63,506 nt of DNA from assembly GCA_040386935.1 (NCBI GenBank), contig JAZKEQ010000041.1, positions 1 through 63,506 on the forward strand. Direction: 5' to 3'. The notes below the pieces were generated by a model that was not told the DNA's origin, made no database searches, and was given only the letters and a program-made list of their open reading frames with translations. This document shows, piece by piece, positions 60,630 through 63,506 of the stretch (within the stretch, counting starts at the first letter, position 1; the number at the start of each line of letters is the position of its first letter). The stretch comes from JABMMZ01 sp040386935 (GTDB taxonomy: Bacteria > Bacteroidota > Bacteroidia > NS11-12g > UBA955). The position numbers and the translations under genes were made by a program.

Positions 60630-61850
60630 TTACTTACCTGCCATGTAACGCGCTTTCTGATCTTTCATAAACGCTTCCAATTCTTCGTGTCTTTTTTGTT
60701 CTTTTTTACCCAAATCCAATTTTGCTAATTGTTTCCAGTATTTCTCTGCTTTTTCAAAATCATCGGCCCAAATATTGGCTTCAATCAGGTTGAATAAAGT
60801 AGCGATTGAAACACTTTCATCGATACGTGCTTTTTTATTGCTTGGATCAGATTCTTTCATTGCTGTTTCCCAAATAGCGATTGCTTCTTTGATTTTTGGA
60901 ATAGCATTGGTTTTTTCAGCACTTTCTGACAAAAGTTTATAACCTTCTTCGTAAGCTGTTTGCGCAGTCGCATAGTCTTCGTAGTTGCCTTTTTTATCTT
61001 TTACAGTGTAAACATTTGACTCTCTTGTAACAGCCTGGTAACCATAGTTGGTGTTAATGATATTACCCAAAATAGTCATGTTGGCAGTAAGTGTTTTGTC
61101 TTCTAAGCCACTGATAAATGCCCCTTTACTCATATTCCAGTATTTATCAAGATCGTAAGTATTTGAGTACTCTCCGGTATAGGCTTTCTGAAAATCATTC
61201 ATACTAGGTGTAAATTCTTCCATTAATATACCATCAGTAGGTGATTCAACTTTAACACCCATTGGATGTCTGTACTGAATTTCATACTTGTATTTAGTAA
61301 CTTTAACACTTTGACCGCTTCTCATTTCACTTGATTCAGTTGTGATCAAAGTTGGTCCCATCATTTCAAAACCCATCAATGTTGCTGTAATTTTAACAGC
61401 ATTGTCAGTTCCCAGCTTAAACCCTTGTAATTTCAAATAGGTGTTGGCCAATAATGTTGGGTTGTGTTCTTTTTGAGGTGTTGGCCTTTCAAGCGTTTTT
61501 TTGATTGGCATGATAGGCTTACCCTCATTGTTCAATTCTTTATCCAACAATTTTTTAGCAGCAGATTTTTTGTTGTAAACATCTAAATCTTTGTTATACT
61601 GCTCCATAGCCTTTGCATGCTCTTCGTCATTTCTTTTCACTTCAAGCTCATAATTAGCCATCAATGTTTTGTTAGCTTCTAAATAAGCCAGTACAACAGT
61701 ACTGTTGTAGTTTTTGATTTCTTTGTTGATAGGCTTTAAAGGGCGACTGATATAATTAATCTTCACCTCTTCTCTGTCTACGTCTTGTGCTGTTGCTGCA
61801 TTATAAGAAAATGCAGTAATAGCAATTAATAGCGTACTCTTTAAATTCAT
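60630..61850 (-). CDS. Secreted protein of unknown function with TPR-like C-terminus
   Basis: 406 residues. Signal peptide ends NAATA-Q (about residue 21). Residues about 55-110 are strongly charged and predicted helical (coiled-coil-like: LMANYELEVKRNDEEHAKAMEQYNKDLDVYNKK). A beta-rich middle contains KITATLMGFEMMGPTLITTES and VKVTKYKYEIQYRHPMGV. The C-terminal ~120 residues look like helical TPR repeats (YATAQTAYEEGYKLLSES, AIPKIKEAIAIWETAMKES, ATLFNLIEANIWADDFEKAEKYWKQLAKLD). It has no lipobox or T9SS sorting domain, so it is likely periplasmic. No family is recognised. It has its own promoter box (TATTTTTG, 61876-61869) and a strong terminator. Confidence 0.8.
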   Translation of the reverse strand: MNLKSTLLIAITAFSYNAATAQDVDREEVKINYISRPLKPINKEIKNYNSTVVLAYLEANKTLMANYELEVKRNDEEHAKAMEQYNKDLDVYNKKSAAKKLLDKELNNEGKPIMPIKKTLERPTPQKEHNPTLLANTYLKLQGFKLGTDNAVKITATLMGFEMMGPTLITTESSEMRSGQSVKVTKYKYEIQYRHPMGVKVESPTDGILMEEFTPSMNDFQKAYTGEYSNTYDLDKYWNMSKGAFISGLEDKTLTANMTILGNIINTNYGYQAVTRESNVYTVKDKKGNYEDYATAQTAYEEGYKLLSESAEKTNAIPKIKEAIAIWETAMKESDPSNKKARIDESVSIATLFNLIEANIWADDFEKAEKYWKQLAKLDLGKKEQKRHEELEAFMKDQKARYMAGK

Positions 61851-61868
61851 GATTTCTTGATTTTTTCA

Positions 61869-61876
61869 CAAAAATA
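61869..61876 (-). promoter_or_regulatory. -7 box (TATTTTTG), minus strand
   Basis: Minus-strand TATTTTTG is 18 nt upstream of the ATG at 61850, between the trigger factor terminator and this gene. Confidence 0.45.
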
Positions 61877-61923
61877 ACCTTTTTTTATATTAGAAAATCA
61901 AATTAAATGTCATATTAATTTAT

Positions 61924-61962
61924 AAAAAAAGGGGGCGAATTATTAAAACAATTCGCCCCCTT
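61924..61962 (-). terminator. Strong terminator of trigger factor gene
   Basis: Perfect 13-bp stem: AAGGGGGCGAATT (61929-61941) and AATTCGCCCCCTT (61950-61962), 8-base loop, with a T-run on the minus strand (A7 at 61924-61930). Located 20 bp after the tig stop. Confidence 0.9.
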
Positions 61963-61982
61963 CAATATAGTGTAAAATGAGC

Positions 61983-63356
61983 CTAGTGCTGGTGGTTATG
62001 TTCCTCAATCATTTTGTAGAACTCCTCAATGCTCACAGTTTTTTCATTGTAAGAAATAATCTCTTTTAATTTATTGTAAACTTTTCTTCTCACCGCTACA
62101 TCATTCATTTGTTGTACATACTCTTCTTTCTTCAAATTGTCATCGCTGAATTTTTTAACAAATTCAAAATCAGGATTTTGCATGCCATAGTTTCTGAATA
62201 GCGATAAGGTATAACCCAATGATGCATCTTCGATATCCTGGCGTTCAATTTTGATTTCGTATTTAGCTGCAACTTTCTCGCGAATCAATACTTCTTTCAA
62301 AGTAGCTGATTCTGATTGGTAGCGCTCGTCAATATTATCAGAATTGTAGTTGTCTTCTTTGCTTACCAACAACCATCTTTTTAGGAAGGCATCTGGTAAT
62401 TCAAACTGATGCTTATCTGCTAGCAAGTGGGTCAACATGTGTTCTATCTGGTGCTCACTTTCGTTTCTGTAATACACTTCAAGATTTTCTTTGATTTTGG
62501 TTCTGAACTCTTCCTCAGTGGTAACAGTTCCTTCGCCCATTACTTTATCAAACAATTCCTGATTGATGTCGGCAGGTTGTCTTCTGCTGATTTCAGTTAC
62601 TGTCAGTTTAAAATTTTTGTTCAAATCGCTTACCGCTTCTTTCGCAATCCCTAATGAACTTGAAATAACACTCTCGTTATCGTTGAACAATGCAAAAATA
62701 TCAACTGTAAGTGTAGTGTCTTTGCTGATACCGGTCAACTGACCTTTTAAAGTCTCGTCTTTGATCAATTCAGGGGTTAATGATGTTGCTTTATTAGTAA
62801 CACCACCTTCAAATGCTTCATTGCTTTCATTCAACTCGGTTAATGTGCCGTAAATCAGGTCTTTTTCTTCTGATACTTCAACATTTTCCATTGTACCATA
62901 TCTGGTGCGCAATGAATCTACTTCTTTGTCAACCTCAGCGTTTTCAACTTCAATGATATACTTATCAAGGGTGTCTTTTTCGCTGATGTTTAATTCAAAT
63001 TGTGGTGCAAGACCCAAATCAAATGCAAAAACAAAATTTTCACCTTTTTCAATATCTATATCAGATTTTGTGTGAGCACTTTCAATTGGTTGTGCAAGAA
63101 TATCGATATTATTTTCTTTCAAATAATCATAAAGTGCTTTTGAAGACAAGCGGTTGATTTCTTCAGCCAATATGCTTTTACCGTACATATTTTTTACAAG
63201 GCCGGCCGGTGCTGAACCAACTCTGAAACCTTTAACAGCAACTTGTTTTTGATATTTTTTTAATTCTTTGTCTACTGCGGCCGTGTAGTCTGCAGGAGCA
63301 AGTGCAACAGTCATTGTTGCATTTAGATCATCTATTTTATTGAAATTTACTTCCAT
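61983..63356 (-). CDS. tig: Trigger factor (ribosome-bound chaperone)
   Basis: 457 residues, typical of Bacteroidota trigger factors. N-terminal ribosome-binding domain (MEVNFNKIDDLNATMTVALAPADYTAAVDKELKKYQKQVAVKGFRVGSAPAGLVKNMYG); the signature GFRxGxxP is read GFRVGSAP, where most bacteria have GFRPGKVP. A degenerate PPIase-like insert follows, then the long helical C-terminal arm (EFRTKIKENLEVYYRNESEHQIEHMLTHLL). It binds nascent chains at the ribosome exit tunnel. The C-terminus ends in His-rich EEHNHQH. A tRNA-Leu gene precedes it on the same strand; in many bacteria clpP/clpX follow tig, but not here. Confidence 0.93.
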   Translation of the reverse strand: MEVNFNKIDDLNATMTVALAPADYTAAVDKELKKYQKQVAVKGFRVGSAPAGLVKNMYGKSILAEEINRLSSKALYDYLKENNIDILAQPIESAHTKSDIDIEKGENFVFAFDLGLAPQFELNISEKDTLDKYIIEVENAEVDKEVDSLRTRYGTMENVEVSEEKDLIYGTLTELNESNEAFEGGVTNKATSLTPELIKDETLKGQLTGISKDTTLTVDIFALFNDNESVISSSLGIAKEAVSDLNKNFKLTVTEISRRQPADINQELFDKVMGEGTVTTEEEFRTKIKENLEVYYRNESEHQIEHMLTHLLADKHQFELPDAFLKRWLLVSKEDNYNSDNIDERYQSESATLKEVLIREKVAAKYEIKIERQDIEDASLGYTLSLFRNYGMQNPDFEFVKKFSDDNLKKEEYVQQMNDVAVRRKVYNKLKEIISYNEKTVSIEEFYKMIEEHNHQH

Positions 63357-63452
63357 TGATTTTTTTATTATTGGTACTGAGAAACTTTGCTTTCACAAAA
63401 AACCCGGTGAGAAATTCATCCGGATTTATATTAGTTGTTCTTTGAAAAAAAG

Positions 63453-63506
63453 TGCGGATGAAGGGACTCGAACCCCCACGCCTTTCGGCACCAGATCCTA
63501 AGTCTG
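63453..63506 (-). tRNA. tRNA-Leu (anticodon UAG), 3' part
   Basis: Read on the minus strand, the window edge cuts the gene one base into the anticodon stem. The partial stem CAGA and loop CTTAGGA with 3' stem TCTGG give anticodon TAG, hence leucine (CUA). A long variable arm (TGCC, GAAA, GGCG type) as in class II tRNAs, a T-arm with the invariant TTCGAGT loop, and the acceptor strand CATCCGC plus discriminator A follow. CCA is not encoded. The D-arm and 5' half lie outside the window. Confidence 0.9.

Overview
The window is an AT-rich chromosomal stretch from a member of the phylum Bacteroidota. The evidence is consistent. Start codons lack Shine-Dalgarno sequences, and TAnnTTTG-type -7 promoter boxes recur. 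At least eight secreted proteins carry type IX secretion system (T9SS) sorting domains: seven of type A and one of type B (gliding-motility C-terminal type), plus a remnant of another type B domain. Housekeeping genes have Bacteroidota architectures: a fused E1 alpha/beta dehydrogenase, type III glutamine synthetase, DUF2851, OstA-like protein and a 457-residue trigger factor. The order within the phylum (Chitinophagales or Saprospirales-like) cannot be fixed by eye. There is no CRISPR array, transposase, integrase or phage gene, and no gene-free gap exceeds 300 bases.

Layout. 1-6.9 kb: a tightly packed operon (tail of an upstream gene, lipoprotein, Tat-exported DUF1501 protein, lipoprotein with a CX4CH haem-type motif, small lipoprotein, large CUB/type B T9SS protein). 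7-9.3 kb: a STAS-like regulator, ketopantoate reductase and a FrnE/DsbA-like oxidoreductase. 9.3-19.9 kb: three large type A T9SS cargo proteins, two of them tandem ~1,380-residue paralogues sharing a near-identical segment that stops just before divergent sorting domains. 20-24.3 kb: glycosyltransferase, polysaccharide deacetylase, mazG, gcvT, a beta-barrel protein and a decayed type B sorting domain. 24.3-29.9 kb: two paralogous beta-propeller T9SS proteins with lipoprotein-like signal peptides flanking a lipoprotein MsrA. 29.9-35.7 kb: thiamine pyrophosphokinase, a membrane mannosyltransferase-like protein, and a Fic-like protein that lacks the catalytic motif and carries a winged helix, divergent from type III glutamine synthetase.

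35.7-42.4 kb: PH-like membrane protein, WG-repeat protein, RDD protein, DUF1304 protein, rnhB, cyclophilin, E1 alpha/beta and trmB. 42.5-49 kb: an extracytoplasmic cluster: a T9SS protein combining a c-type haem motif with all six copper ligands of a PHM-like monooxygenase, a caspase-like (clan CD) candidate, an M28 peptidase and a metalloprotease-like T9SS/PKD protein. 49-63.5 kb: tilS, an OstA-like protein, gamma carbonic anhydrase and hutI (start codons overlapping in CATG), a beta-barrel protein, an SDR threonine dehydrogenase, TonB, DUF2851, mutL, a rhomboid protease, an unknown secreted protein, trigger factor, and the 3' part of a tRNA-Leu running off the right edge.

The observations I rate highest are the Fic-like pseudoenzyme beside glutamine synthetase, the haem plus copper T9SS protein with its caspase-like neighbour, the sorting-domain switch between the giant twins, the CATG divergent start overlap, and the recurrent promoter boxes 4-7 nt upstream of ATG that predict leaderless or near-leaderless mRNAs.
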